Origin: Nansenia antarctica
Lineage: Eukaryota > Chordata > Actinopteri > Argentiniformes > Microstomatidae
DNA length: 64,000 nucleotides
Reading direction: 5' to 3'
Assembly (NCBI GenBank): GCA_963989245.1
Contig: OZ022345.1
Span: 29,779,370-29,843,369, forward strand
Part shown: positions 40,786 to 51,957 of the stretch, one piece after another
Layout: each line of letters begins with the position of its first letter
Numbering within the stretch: the first letter of the stretch is position 1
The notes under the pieces: generated by a model
What the model saw: only the letters and a program-made list of their open reading frames with translations
Told to the model about the DNA's origin: nothing
Databases searched by the model: none
Translations under genes and position numbers: made by a program

Positions 40786-42970
40786 TGCTCGCACGGGGAA
40801 GCGGATGGGAGATTTTTCTGAATGTGAAAACATTGTTGATTGAATCTTTTAATTTTTCTGCTCGACTTCCAGTAGTGGTGAGACAGGCGCCTGTGTGTTG
40901 TTGTGATTTACATTTACATTTTTGGCATTTAGCAGACGCCTTATTCCAAAGCGACTTACAATCAATACATTTGACTTAGCATCAGTCCACCAGGAAGAGT
41001 AATCTAGCTCAGGCCAGGGGCCATTGGCAGTCTCTGTGATAGATAATGTATATATACTGTAGACACTGGAGAAACAGAGAAACAGTGCAAGGGGGGCAGT
41101 AGAAGTCATAGGGGACACAGTAGAGGGGAAAAGCAGATGTCTCAGGAGACGCAGTGCTGGGGGGTAGTAGAAGTCTCAGGAGGAGCAGTTAAGGTGTAAC
41201 CTGAAGAGATGGAGGTCTTCATTCTACGAAGGAAGATGGGGAGTGACTCTGCAGTTCTGACAGCCGTGGGGAGCTCATTCCACCAGCGGGGAGCCAGGGT
41301 ATGAAGAGACGTGATCGGGCAGCATGACTGCTGTGTTGGTGGAGAGGTGGTGTAGAGGTGGTGTAGAGGTGGTGGAGAGGTGGTGTAGAGGTGGTGTAGA
41401 GGTGGTGTAGAGGTGGTGACTGGTGGGGCCAGTCAGCCAGCAGAGGTGGAGGAGCGGAGGGAACGGGCTGGAGTTTGGGGGGTGACCATTTCCTGCATGT
41501 AGCTGCCTGATATGTAAGCACCAGAAGCAAGTTCAGAACCTTTAATCTGGATCAATGATCCTGATTCCTTTTTGTCTCTCCAGGATCAGATGTTATCTGG
41601 CTGGTTTCCCCTATACGGCTCAACATCAGCCAGATAACATCTGATCCTGGGTCATCCTGAACCAGATTAAAAGTTTGCAACAACTGGGCCCTGGAGAAAC
41701 CGGAGGGAACGGCATAGTAACCAGTTACCATAGTAACTGTCTCCAAGGAGCAGCACAGCCATGAGACTGTGTCTGGTTCAGAAACAGGATTGAGGTGATC
41801 TTACTGAGGGTCAGGTGTCAGGGTCAGGGTCAGGGGTCAGGGTTAGGGTCAGGGTTAGAGTCCAGGGTCAGGGTTAGGGTCCAGGGTCAGGGTCAAGGTC
41901 AGGGGTCAGGGTTAGGGTCAGGCTTAGAGTCCAGGGTCAGGGTTAGGGTCCAGGGTCAGGGTCAAGGTCAGGGGTCAGGGTCAAGGTCAGGGTTAGGGTC
42001 AGGACAGTCAGATTACCAGCTAGACAGCGCCCCCCTGTGGGTACAATCCAACATGACACTTTATCGCCGGCGTCATTCAACGTAAAAAACCCACCAACCA
42101 TAACTCAACACCCGTTCAATCAGCTAGCTAGCGTCTAGTTTAAGAGACACAAGAAGAAAACACAACAACCTCTAGTTTCCCTTCTCTAGCTCCAGTGAAG
42201 GGGACCAAGCACATTGCTGCCTTAACACACCTGCCCCACCCCCCCCTGCCCACCCTAACCCTAACCCCTCTCCTGACCGCCTCTGTTCCCTCCCCAGGAG
42301 TGCTGCATGGGCGCGGCCCTGGGCTGCTTCAGGAGCCAGGTGAACAACATCACCACCAGGGGGAGCACCAGCAAGCAGCACCAGAAGAAGTTCCTCAAGA
42401 GCCTGCGGAGCCCTCTGCTGGTGAGGCACCGTTCAATAAATGTTTGCATCCAATCAGAGTGTTGTTGCTAAGTAGATTTACCGTTTAAAACACTCAGCAC
42501 TCTAGGTGGGTGGTGAGTGTGAGTGTTCCGGAATTCTTTGTCAGTTGGTGAGTTAACACCAGAACAGCCGTGTGTGTGTTACCTACTATAAGAGCCGCCT
42601 CGGGGGTCAAATGACCATAGTCTTTACAATGGGAAGCTGCTACTTACACACAACGACCACTAGTCTTGTAAATTAGCCTGCCTCCTACACAGAAAAACAG
42701 CAAAATAGCTTCATACTAGCTTATCCTGATGTGATATTGAAGATGTAAGGATACTGGGTGGTAGAACACACATATCTAGGAAAAGTCATGAAAGGAGGGT
42801 CCTGGAATATCATCGAGTGCAAAGATATAACAACCCATGGCTGTTGTAATGTTATTTATCCAGGACTGTCTCACTGAGAGAACATCTCCTTTTCAAGACA
42901 GACCTGTGTCAACAGCAGCAGACAAAACAACGTTTCAGACAAAACAACGTCCACACACACACGCACACAC

Positions 42971-43050
<80 letters not shown>

Positions 43051-46000
43051 TGTAATCAGTACTCAAGTTGTAAAAGAAAATCAGGGGGATGGTGGATTTT
43101 ATCATATGGGGACAACTTTAGCATCCCGACAGCGTCAGTGTCTTCAGTGTCAGTGTCTTCAGTGTCAGTGACTTGGTGGTAAAAATGTCATTGCATGTGT
43201 GCATGCCCCCCCCCCCCCTCGCCCACAGTATTTGACTCAATATGCGCAAAACTAAATGTTGAAATAGCAGTAATACCACGTTCACTGATAACATGACATA
43301 AGGGATTGAAAGGGAGGATGGCAGTTTTAGAAGGGGGATGCTTTTATTTCTGGGGGGGATGCCATCCCCCCTCATCCCCCCTCTCCCCCCTCATCCCCCC
43401 TTATCCCCCTCATCCCCCCTCATCCCCCTCATCCCCCCTCAACTGGAGTGCTGGTCGTAATAACGTTGTGTTCTTCTGTGTGCAGCTCAGGTCTGTGAGC
43501 TCCTGCAGCACGCTGGAGGTGGAGGTGAGTTATTAACCCTACTGTCCCCTACTGTCCCCTACTGTCCCCTACTGTCCTCTACTGTCCTCTACTGTCCCCT
43601 ACTGTCCCCTACTGTTCTATACTGTCCTATACTGTCCTCTACTGTCCCCTACTGTCCCCTACTGTCCTCTACTGTCCCCTACTGTCCTCTACTGTCCCCT
43701 ACTGTCCCCTACTGTTCTATACTGTCCCCTACTGTCCTCTACTGTCCCCTACTGTCCCCTACTGTTCTATACTGTCCCCTACTGTCCTCTACTGTCCCCT
43801 ACTGTCCTATACTGTCCTCTACTGTCCCCTACTGTCCCCTACTGTCCTCTACTGTCCCCTACTGTCCTCTACTGTCCCCTACTGTCCCCTACTGTCCCCT
43901 ACTGTCCTCTACTGTCCCCTACTGTCCTCTACTGTCCCCTACTGTCCCCTACTGTCCCCTACTGTTCTATACTGTCCCCTACTGTCCTCTACTGTCCCCT
44001 ACTGTCCCCTACTGTCCTCTACTGTCCCCTACTGTCCCCTACTGTCCTCTACTGTCCCCTACTGTCCCCTACTGTCCCCTACTGTCCTCTACTGTCCCCT
44101 ACTGTCCTCTACTGTCCCCTACTGTCCCCTACTGTCCTATACTGTCCCCTACTGTCCTCTACTGTCCCCTACTGTCCTCTACTGTCCCCTACTGTCCTCT
44201 ACTGTCCCCTACTGTCCCCTACTGTCCTATACTGTCCCCTACTGTCCCCTACTGTCCTCTACTGTCCCCTACTGTCCTCTACTGTCCCCTACTGTCCTCT
44301 ACTGTCCCCTACTGTCCCCTACTGTCCTCTACTGTCCTCTACTGTCCTCTACTGTCCCCTACTGTCCTCTACTGTCCCCTACTGTCCTCTACTGTCCTCT
44401 ACTGTCCTATACTGTCCCCTACTGTCCCCTACTGTCCTATACTGTCCTCTACTGTCCTCTACTGTCCTATACTGTCCCCTACTGTCCTCTACTGTCCTCT
44501 ACTGTCCCCTACTGTCCTCTACTGTCCCCTACTGTCCCCTACTGTCCTCTACTGTCCCCTACTGTCCTCTACTGTCCCCTACTGTCCTCTACTGTCCTCT
44601 ACTGTCCTATACTGTCCCCTACTGTCCCCTACTGTCCTCTACTGTCCCCTACTGTCCTCTACTGTCCCCTACTGTCCTCTACTGTCCCCTACTGTCCCCT
44701 ACTGTCCTCTACTGTCCCCTACTGTCCCCTACTGTCCTCTACTGTCCCCTACTGTCCTCAACTGTCCCCTACTGTCTCCTACTGTCCTCTACTGTCCCCT
44801 ACTGTCCTCTACTGTCCTCTACTGTCCTATACTGTCCCCTACTGTCCCCTACTGTCCCCTACTGTCCTCTACTGTCCCCTACTGTCCTCTACTGTCCCCT
44901 ACTGTCCCCTACTGTCCCCTACTGTCCCCTACTGGCCTATACTGTCCCCTACTGTCCCCTACTGTCCTCTACTGTCCCCTACTGTCCTCTACTGTCCCCT
45001 ACTGTCCTCTACTGTCCCCTACTGTCCCCTACTGTCCCCTACTGTCCTCTACTGTCCCCTACTGTCCTCTACTGTCCCCTACTGTCCTCTACTGTCCTCT
45101 ACTGTCCCCTACTGTCCTCTACTGTCCCCTACTGTCCCCTACTGTCCCTTACTGTCCTCTACTGTCCTCTACTGTCCCCTACTGTCCTCTACTGTCCCCT
45201 ACTGTCCCCTACTGTCCTCTACTGTCCCCTACTGTCCTCTACTGTCCCCTACTGTCCCCTACTGTCCTCTACTGTCCTCTACTGTCCTCTACTGTCCCTA
45301 CTGTCCTCTACTGTCCTCTACTGTCTCCCACTGTCCTCTACTGTCCCCTACTGTCCCCTACTGTCCTCTACTGTCCCCTACTGTCCTCTACTGTCCCCTA
45401 CTGTCCTCTACTGTCCCCTACTGTCCTCTACTGTCCTCTACTGTCCCCTACTGTCCTCTACTGTCCCCTACTGTCCCCTACTGTCCTCTACTGTCCCCTA
45501 CTGTCCTCTACTGTCCCCTACTGTCCCCTACTGTCCTCTACTGTCCCCTACTGTCCCCTACTGTCCCCTACTGTCCTCAACTGTCCCCTACTGTCCCCTA
45601 CTGTCCCCTACTGTCCCCTACTGTCCTCTACTGTCCCCTACTGTCCCCTACTGTCCTCTACTGTCCCCTACTGTCCTCTACTGTCCTCTACTGTCCCCTA
45701 CTGTCCTCTACTGTCCCCTACTGTCCCCTACTGTCCTCTACTGTCCCCTACTGTCCCCTACTGTCCCCTACTGTCCTCTACTGTCCCCTACTTTCCCCTA
45801 CTGTCCTCTACTGTCCTCTACTGTCCCCTACTGTCCCCTACTGTCCCCTACTGTCCTCTACTGTCCCCTACTGTCCCCTACTGTCCCCTACTGTCCTCTA
45901 CTGTCCTCTACTGTCCCCTACTGTCCTCTACTGTCCCCTATTGTCCCCTTCTGTCCCCTACTGTCCTCTACTGTCCCCTACTGTCCTCTACTGTCCCCTA

Positions 46001-49000
46001 CTGTCCCCTACTGTCCTCTACTGTCCCCTACTGTCCCCTACTGTCCTCTACTGTCCTCTACTGTCCTATACTGTCCTATACTGTCCTCTACTGTCCCTAC
46101 TGTCCCTACTGTCCTATACTGTCCCCTACTGTCCCCTACTGTCCCCTACTGTCCTCTACTGTCCCCTACTGTCCCCTACTGTCCCTACTGTCCTCTACTG
46201 TCCCCTACTGTCCCCTACTGTCCCCTACTGTCCTCAACTGTCCCCTACTGTCCTCTACTGTCCCCTACTGTCCCCTACTGTCCCCTACTGTCCTCTACTG
46301 TCCTCTACTGTCCCCTACTTTCCTCTACTGTCCCCTACTGTCCTTTATCTGTCCCTACTGTCCCCTACTGTCCTATACCGTCCCCTACTGTCCCCTACTG
46401 TCCTATAACTGTCCCCTACTGTCCCCTACTGTCCCCTACTGTCTCTACTGTCCCCTACTGTCCCCTACTGTCCTCTACTGTCCCTAACTGTTCTATACTG
46501 TCCCCTACTGTCCCCTACTGTCCCCTACTGTCCTATACTGTCCCCTACTGTCCCCTACTGTCCTCTACTGTCCTCTACTGTCCTCTACTGTCCCCTACTG
46601 TCCTCTACTGTCCCCTACTGTCCCCTACTGTCCTCTACTGTCCCTCTAACGTCCCCTACTGTCCCCTACTGTCCTCTACTGTCCTCTACTGTCCTCTACT
46701 GTCCCCTACTGTCCCCTACTGTCCTCTACTGTCCCCTACTGTCCTCTACTGTCCTCTACTGTCCTCTACTGTCCCTACTGTCCTCTACTGTCCTCTACTG
46801 TCCCCTACCTGTCCTCTACTGTCCCCTACTGTCCCCTACTGTCCTCTACTGTCCCCTACTGTCCCCTACTGTCCTATACTGTCCTCTACTGTCCTCTACT
46901 GTCCTCTACTGTCCTCTGTCCTCTACTGTCCCCTACTGTCCCCTACTGTCCTCTACTGTCCTCTACTGTCCCCTACTGTCCTCTACTGTCCCCTACTGTC
47001 CTCTACTGTCCCCTACTGTCCTCTACTGTCCTCTACTGTCCTCTACTGTCCTCTACTGTCCCCTACTGTCCCCTACTGTCCTATACTGTCCTCTACTGTC
47101 CCCTACTGTTCTATACTGTCCCCTACTGTCCTCTACTGTCCTATACTGTCCCCTACTGTCCTCTACTGTCCCCTACTGTCCTCTACTGTCCTCTACTGTC
47201 CCCTACTGTCCCCTACTGTCCTATACTGTCCTCTACTGTCCCCTACTGTCCTCTACTTTCCTCTACTGTCCTCTACTGTCCCCTACTGTCCCCTACTGTC
47301 CTATACTGTCCCCTACTGTCCTATACTGTCCCCTACTGTCCCCTACTGTCTCCTAACCCTACTGTCCCTTACTGTCCCCTAACCCTACTGTCCCCTACTG
47401 TCCCCTAACCCTACTGTCCTCTACTGTCCCCTACTGTCCCCTAACCCTACTGTGTGTGAACAAACCTGTAGAAGCGTTGATTCTTATTCTTATAACTCCT
47501 ACTGTAGAGACTCTATGAATGAATGGTCTTTATTGTCATTGATATAGTACAGGTATCAAACAACGAAAATTGGGAGGGGGGGCTCCCCTGGTGCTAGGAA
47601 AGAGAAAAAAAACTAAAAAAACAAGAAGGGAAAGGAGCTGGTTTACATAAATAAAGGCTATGTACACTATCCACTATACTATACTGTACAGATAAAACAC
47701 TGTGCTGTACTCTATGCTATGCTATACCTATTCTAACATTTCCTATTTCTCGGCAACCTTATGTACCCTAGGGTTGTCATATTGAACTCTACACTGGCTT
47801 CCTAGTTCAGATTGTGTCTCACTGCCAGTTTACATCACGGATGCAACCTCAGCAAATATGTACAAGTCAAGACTAAAAACCCATCTTTTTAATATTGCCT
47901 TTAAATGACTAAATGGTTAAATTATGATTATATAATGATTGGATAACTTTGAGCTGCAACGTTTGCAGGAAAAGTGCAAACGCTTGTGAGGTGTTAGGAC
48001 AAATCGCGGTGCGGAGGTCTAACTGCTTGTGTACTTCCTGTCCCCCAGAACGCTGTGTGCCAGAGCTGTGACTCCGCCCCCAAGAAGGACACCATGGCAT
48101 TCCTACGACAGCTGATGGCTCTGCTTCAGAGGGTAACTAGCCCTAACCCTACCCCTAACTAACCCTAACTACCCCTAACCTAGCCCTAACCTAGCCATAA
48201 CCCTAACCTGGACTTAACCCTAACTACCCCTAACTACCCCTAACCTAGCCTTAACCCTAACTACCCCTAACTACCCCTAACCTAGCCTTAACCCTAACTA
48301 CCCCTAAGCAAGGACTGCTTACCCACCCTCTGCCCCTACATGGCGGATACTATTAATACCTCCCTGCTATCTGGCATAGTCCCCACCAGCTTCAAAACTG
48401 CCTCAGTCACCCCAATCCTCAATAAACCTGGTCTGGACCCTGACGACCTCCACAACCACCAGCCGATCTCCAACCTTCCCTTCCTGAGTAAAACCCTGGA
48501 AAGAGCAGCCGCCGGCCAAATCCATCAGTATATGTCCAACCATGAGCTCTATGAGCCCCTACCATCCGGCTTCAGTTTGTCTCCATCCACGGCTCAAGCT
48601 CCCCCCTAGCCCCAGTCAACCAAGGCATCCCCCAACGCTCTGTACTCGGACCCCTCCTCTTCACCATTTACATGCTCCCCCTCGGCCAGATCCTCCGTCG
48701 TCACGGCCTCAACTTCCACTGCTACGCCGACGACACCCAAATCTACCTCAGCTCCACCCCATCCTCTCCGCTCCCCCCCCAGTCCCTCATCAACTGCCTG
48801 CATGAAATAAAAACCTGGATGACATCTAACCTTCTCAAACTCAACAGTAAGAAACCAGAGCTCATGGTTGTGGCACCCATGGCGCTGCTCCGGAAGGTTG
48901 GGGACTTCATCCTTGAGGTCGACGGCTGCTCCATCTCCCCATCCTCCGAAGTCCGAAACCTGGGCGCCATCCTGGACTCTACCCTCTCCTTTCAGTCCCA

Positions 49001-49684
49001 CATAAAATCCATCACCAAATCTGCCTTTTTCCACCTCAGAAACATCGCTAGATTACAACCTTCCCTCACTGTTGCCGAAACCCTCATTCCCGCCTTCGTC
49101 AAATCACGTCTGGACTATTGTAATGGAGTCCTGTTCGGGGTTCCCAAGAAAGCCCTGGACAGGCTCCAGTACGTGCAGAACTCAGCTGCCAGGGTCCTCA
49201 CCCACACCAAGCCCTGGCAGCACATCACCCCCACCCTCATTCACCTCCACTGGCTCCCGGTCAAGTCCCGCATCACATACAAAATCCTCCTCCTCACCTA
49301 CAAATCCCTCCACGCCTGCGCCCCCCAGTACCTAACTGATCTCTCCCCCCACCATACCCCTTCCCGCAACCTGCGGTCCGCAGACATGGGCCTGCTATCC
49401 ACCCCCCGCACCAACCTACGGACCTTTGGGGACAGAGCCTTCAGCGTGGCCGCACCTACCCTCTGGAACTCCCTCCCCATAGTGATCCGCAACGCCCCCA
49501 CCCTGGACTCCTTCAAATTAGCCCTTAAAACCCATCTGTTCACCAAGGCCTTTGGCCCCTAGTCAATGTTTCAGTTTTGCTTTGTTTGTTTTCTGTTTTG
49601 TCTGTCTGATCATTCCCTTAGAATTGTAAAGCGTCCTTGGGTTTTTTGAAAGGCGCTATAGAAATTAAAGTTATTATTATTATA

Positions 49685-49717
<33 letters not shown>

Positions 49718-50177
49718 ACCTAGCCTTAACCCTAACTACCCCTAACCTAGCCTTAACCCTAACCTGGCCTTAACCCTAACCTAGCCTTAACCCTAATTTC
49801 CTGGCTACATAGTGTGCAGGTTTTTACTTTTGCCTGCTCGCTTTTCTGTCAATATTGATTGATTGATTGACTGATTGACTGAAAATGTTCATTGTGTGAA
49901 GCGCATTGAGTTGCATCTTGTAAGAAATGCGCTATACAAATAAAATTTGATTTGATTTGATTTGATTAACCCTAATCCTAACTGAGCCCTAACCCTAACC
50001 CAACTAACCAACCAACCAACCAACTAACCAACCAACCAACCAATTAACCAACCAACTAACTAACCAATTAACCAACCAACCAACCAACCATCCAACCAAC
50101 CAACCAACTAACTAACTAACCAACCAACTAACCAGCCTGTCTGTGTGTGTTTTCAGGCCAACACCCAGCTGATGTGA
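37526..50177 (+). CDS. il21: Interleukin-21-like cytokine (six exons)
   Basis: Exons 37526-37681, 38487-38531, 42298-42420, 43486-43524, 48049-48132 and 50157-50177 join in phase 0 with GT-AG borders. They encode 155 residues, close to mammalian IL-21. After ten Met codons comes a signal peptide ([14 protein letters not shown]). The first helix is [16 protein letters not shown]. Exon 3 has [10 protein letters not shown], one Cys in exon 4 (SSCSTLE), and exon 5 has [10 protein letters not shown] then [11 protein letters not shown], matching the C-x2-C-D-S and helix D signature of IL-21. One N-glycosylation site (NIT) is visible. Secreted four-helix cytokines of this group signal through common gamma-chain receptors on lymphocytes. 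IL-2 or IL-15-like paralogues are the alternative; CDS in exon 5 favours IL-21. Confidence 0.78.
37741..38300. repeat. Intron 1 repeats: 16-bp ACACACACTGGCTCTC and GACAATAA arrays
   Basis: The first array covers 37746-38035. A short reversed retroposon tail (TTTCAAGTTTTATTGTTACG) follows, then the (GACAATAA)n array at about 38147-38240. Confidence 0.9.
38487..38531 (+). CDS. il21: IL-21-like exon 2
   Basis: Fifteen codons ([15 protein letters not shown]) between acceptor CCCCCCCCAG and donor GTGAGT. The Pro-rich loop precedes the paired cysteines. Confidence 0.72.
38536..39330. repeat. Intron 2 repeats: ACACTGACACAGT array and AAT-rich array
   Basis: The 12-bp minisatellite runs from 38541 to 38930. 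Then (AATAAT/AACGAT)n runs from 38958 to about 39310. Asn/Lys- and Ile-rich frames here are translated repeats. Confidence 0.92.
39600..39952. repeat. (GA)n microsatellites
   Basis: Two GA-rich tracts (39622-39802, 39867-39950) separated by about 60 bp of unique DNA. Arg/Glu- and Leu/Ser-rich ORFs are translated repeats. Confidence 0.92.
40078..40552. repeat. CCTAG minisatellite with GAGACACTGCAG headers
   Basis: About 13 higher-order units, each GAGACA(C/T)TGCAG followed by two to five CCTAG repeats and CCCACCCT. Confidence 0.92.
40680..41440. mobile_element. (CA)n and teleost dispersed repeat (CATTTAGCAGACGCC), copy 1
   Basis: (CA)n covers 40714-40782. From about 40905 the sequence GGCATTTAGCAGACGCC..ATTCCAAAGCGACTTACAAT begins a dispersed repeat very common in fish. 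It runs to about 41310 (CAGCCGTGGGGAGCTCATTCCACCAGCGGGGAGCC), then a GGTGGTGTAGA array. A second copy lies at 50578-51440. The class is not assigned. Confidence 0.6.
41535..41685. mobile_element. Palindromic MITE in intron 2
   Basis: Two 22-bp arms containing GGATCAGATGTTATCTGGCT (about 41581-41602) and its exact complement (about 41626-41647) flank a 23-bp loop. Outer TTTAATCTGG/CCAGATTAAA ends add to the hairpin. No ORF. Confidence 0.6.
41810..42005. repeat. GGGTCAGGGTTAGGGTC array in intron 2
   Basis: Irregular 6-bp GGGTCA/GGGTTA repeats ending about 290 bp before exon 3. Confidence 0.88.
42298..42420 (+). CDS. il21: IL-21-like exon 3
   Basis: Forty-one codons with [10 protein letters not shown] and the NIT glycosylation site. 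Acceptor CTCCCCAG, donor GTGAGG. Confidence 0.76.
42950..43440. repeat. Intron 3 repeats: (CA)n and C-rich CCCCCCTCAT array
   Basis: (CA)n with G interruptions covers 42953-43049. A CCCCCCTCATCC array at 43366-43440 lies just before the exon 4 acceptor and could serve as an extended pyrimidine tract. Confidence 0.88.
43486..43524 (+). CDS. il21: IL-21-like exon 4
   Basis: Thirteen codons ([13 protein letters not shown]). Acceptor TTCTGTGTGCAG, donor GTGAGT. A 3.9-kb minisatellite starts right after the donor. Confidence 0.7.
43534..47455. repeat. 3.9-kb minisatellite of 10-bp ACTGTCCCCT units in intron 4
   Basis: About 390 units alternating ACTGTCCCCT, ACTGTCCTCT and ACTGTCCTAT. A few 9- or 11-bp units shift the register (for example near 45297, 46100 and 46640). 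The G is nearly fixed, giving strong strand asymmetry. ORFs (for example 45941-46408) are translated repeats. Confidence 0.97.
47515..47930 (-). mobile_element. Reversed retroposon and LINE scrap in intron 4
   Basis: GAATGAATGGTCTTTATTGTCATT to GGTTGTCATATTG (47515-47785) is the uninterrupted relative of the repeat at 9516-10830. At 47850-47905 a plus-strand frame reads [15 protein letters not shown], the C-terminal motif of L2-group LINEs. Confidence 0.55.
48049..48132 (+). CDS. il21: IL-21-like exon 5 (helix D)
   Basis: Twenty-eight codons carrying the diagnostic CQSCDS and [11 protein letters not shown]. Acceptor CTGTCCCCCAG, donor GTAACT. Confidence 0.78.
48138..49985 (+). pseudogene. 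L2-group LINE fragment inserted in CCCTAA repeats (intron 5)
   Basis: The first frame (48340-48609) resembles RT start motifs ([30 protein letters not shown]). The second (48672-49562) holds [11 protein letters not shown] with the catalytic YADD, then [47 protein letters not shown] and [10 protein letters not shown]. The 3' tail is AAAGGCGCTATAGAAATTAAAG and (TTA)n at 49672-49715. A 48-kb-side frameshift near 48600 and 5' truncation make it dead. CCCTAACCTAGCC repeats flank both sides (48138-48310, 49716-49800), so it interrupted an array. A second L2-like tail (GCGCTATACAAATAAAATTTGATTTG) lies at 49900-49968. Confidence 0.8.
49988..50135. repeat. (AACC)n microsatellite before exon 6
   Basis: AACCAACCAACTA repeats that end 21 bp before the acceptor of exon 6. 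Confidence 0.9.
50157..50177 (+). CDS. il21: IL-21-like exon 6 (six codons and stop)
   Basis: ANTQLM and TGA after acceptor GTGTTTTCAG. It is followed by the 3' UTR. Confidence 0.7.
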   Translation, partial: ANTQLM

Positions 50178-50267
50178 GAAGGATGTGTCATGTGACCACG
50201 AGGAGTCATGTGACCGGGAGGAAGACACTACCCTGCTGACACACCCGAGGCTGTGGCCATGGCAACC

Positions 50268-50475
50268 CTGCTATTTATTAACTTATTTAATATTTATTTA
50301 TATAATTATTATATGGTGTAAGCTTCCTCAAGCTGAAATTACGGTCCGCTTTCTAAGAAAGCTGCTTTGGAACCACCTTGGTGGTAGTAGTGACAGATCT
50401 ATGCAGTTTGTTTTATTGTTGTATTCGTTTGTATTTGTTAATTTATTATATTATTATATTATTTATTATAAAACA
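50268..50475 (+). promoter_or_regulatory. AU-rich 3' UTR elements
   Basis: Repeated ATTTA-type motifs (CTATTTATTAACTTATTTAA, then TATTTATTTATATAATT at about 50290, and ATTTATTA near 50440-50468) resemble AU-rich instability elements common in cytokine mRNAs. Confidence 0.6.
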
Positions 50476-50518
50476 GTCTTTGTGTTTCATTGACGTGATT
50501 GTAACTGAAGGTGATGCT

Positions 50519-50524
50519 AATAAA
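50519..50524 (+). terminator. Poly(A) signal of the IL-21-like gene
   Basis: AATAAA lies 342 bp after the stop codon, giving a 3' UTR of about 360 bp. Confidence 0.7.
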
Positions 50525-50577
50525 CAACTGATACTGGATGACTGATGTAGAACTGCTTCTTTGGGTCTGAGAGTATG

Positions 50578-51610
50578 GGCATTTAGCAGGCGCCTTATTC
50601 CAAAGCGACTTACGATCGATACGCTTGACTAAGCAAGTGCATCATCAATCCACCAGTTGTAGCACGAAGAGTAATCTAGCTCAGGCCAGGGGCCATTGGC
50701 AGTCGTCGTGATAGAAGAAGAAAGAAATGTTTTGACACTGGAGAAACAGTACAAGGGGGGGGGGAGTAGAAATCTTAGGAGACACAGTACAGGGGGTAGT
50801 AGATGTCTCAGGAGACACAGTGCTGGGGGGTAGTAGATGTCTCAGGAGACAGTGCTGGGGGGTAGTAGATGTCTCAGGAGACAGTGCTGGGGGGTAGTAG
50901 ATGTCTCAGGAGACGCAGTGCTGGGGGGTAGTAGATGTCTCAGGAGACACAGTGCTGGGGGGTAGTAGATGTCTCAGGAGACACAGTGCTGGGGGGTAGT
51001 AGATGTCTTAGGAGACACAGTGCTGGGGGGTAGTAGATGTCTCAGGAGACACAGTACAGGGGGTAGTAGATGTCTTAGGAGACACAGTGCTGGGGGGTAG
51101 TAGATGTCTCAGGAGACACAGTGCTGGGGGGTAGTAGATGTCTCAGGAGACACAGTGCTGGGGGGTAGTAGATGTCTTAGGAGACACAGTGCTGGGGGGT
51201 AGTAGATGTCTCAGGAGACGCAATGCTGGGGGGTAGTAGATGTCTCAGGAGACTCTGTGCTGGGGGGTAGTAGATGTCTCAGGAGACACAGTGCTGGGGG
51301 GTAGTAGAAGTCTCAGGAGGGACAGTTAAGGTGTAGCCTGAAGAGATGATGGAGGTCTTCAGTCTCCAGTGGAAGATGGGTCGTGACTCTGCAATTCTGA
51401 CAGCCGTGGGAAGCTCCTCCCACCAGCGGGGAGCCAGTGTAAGTGAGTGGCGCCGTGTGTCAACGAGGGAGGGACTTCCTGTGCAGGGGAGGCATCAGCC
51501 AACTGGACCAACACACGTTTGTCTTCTTCAGTAAGTTAGTCTTCTTCAGTAAGTTAGTCTTCTTTAGTAAGTTAGTCTTCTTCAGTAAGTTAGTCTTCTT
51601 CAGTAAGGTT
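50578..51610. mobile_element. Teleost dispersed repeat, copy 2, expanded by a 34-bp array
   Basis: It starts GGCATTTAGCAGGCGCCTTATTCCAAAGCGAC like the copy at 40905. 50760-51310 holds about 16 units of roughly 34 bp containing GTAGTAGATGTCTCAGGAGA. The tail matches copy 1 (ATTCTGACAGCCGTGGGAAGCTC). An AGTAAGTTAGTCTTCTTC array follows at 51528-51607. Confidence 0.65.
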
Positions 51611-51957
51611 CTCTGTGGGTACACTGGAAAGATCTTTCTGGTGCATGTCGCCCCCTACTGGGTGGATGACATGCCAGCAACAGTCCAGCACAGCAGAGTC
51701 ACCAGCCTTGGTGACAGGAGACATGTGAATATGTTGGACCAGATCTATATTTGTGATGTAAATGTTGGACCAAATCTATATCTGTGATGTAGATGCCATG
51801 TTGTAAAAGGGTTGTGAGGTGTCACGTCACGTGAGTGGTTGACGAGAATGGCGGCGTGAGGAAGAGCTGCGCCTATCCCCGCTCAAAATATGTTGTGAAA
51901 CTCGACAAAGAGCCCACTTTTTTACTTTTGTTATGTTGTTAAACATCCAGTGCAATA

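Noticed and set aside
43118..43375. 85-residue minus-strand ORF in intron 3
   Set aside because: Low-complexity ends (TLKTLTLK repeats), no family resemblance, and it lies inside a cytokine intron.
45941..46408. 155-residue ORF ([10 protein letters not shown] repeats)
   Set aside because: Translation of the ACTGTCCCCT minisatellite in intron 4.
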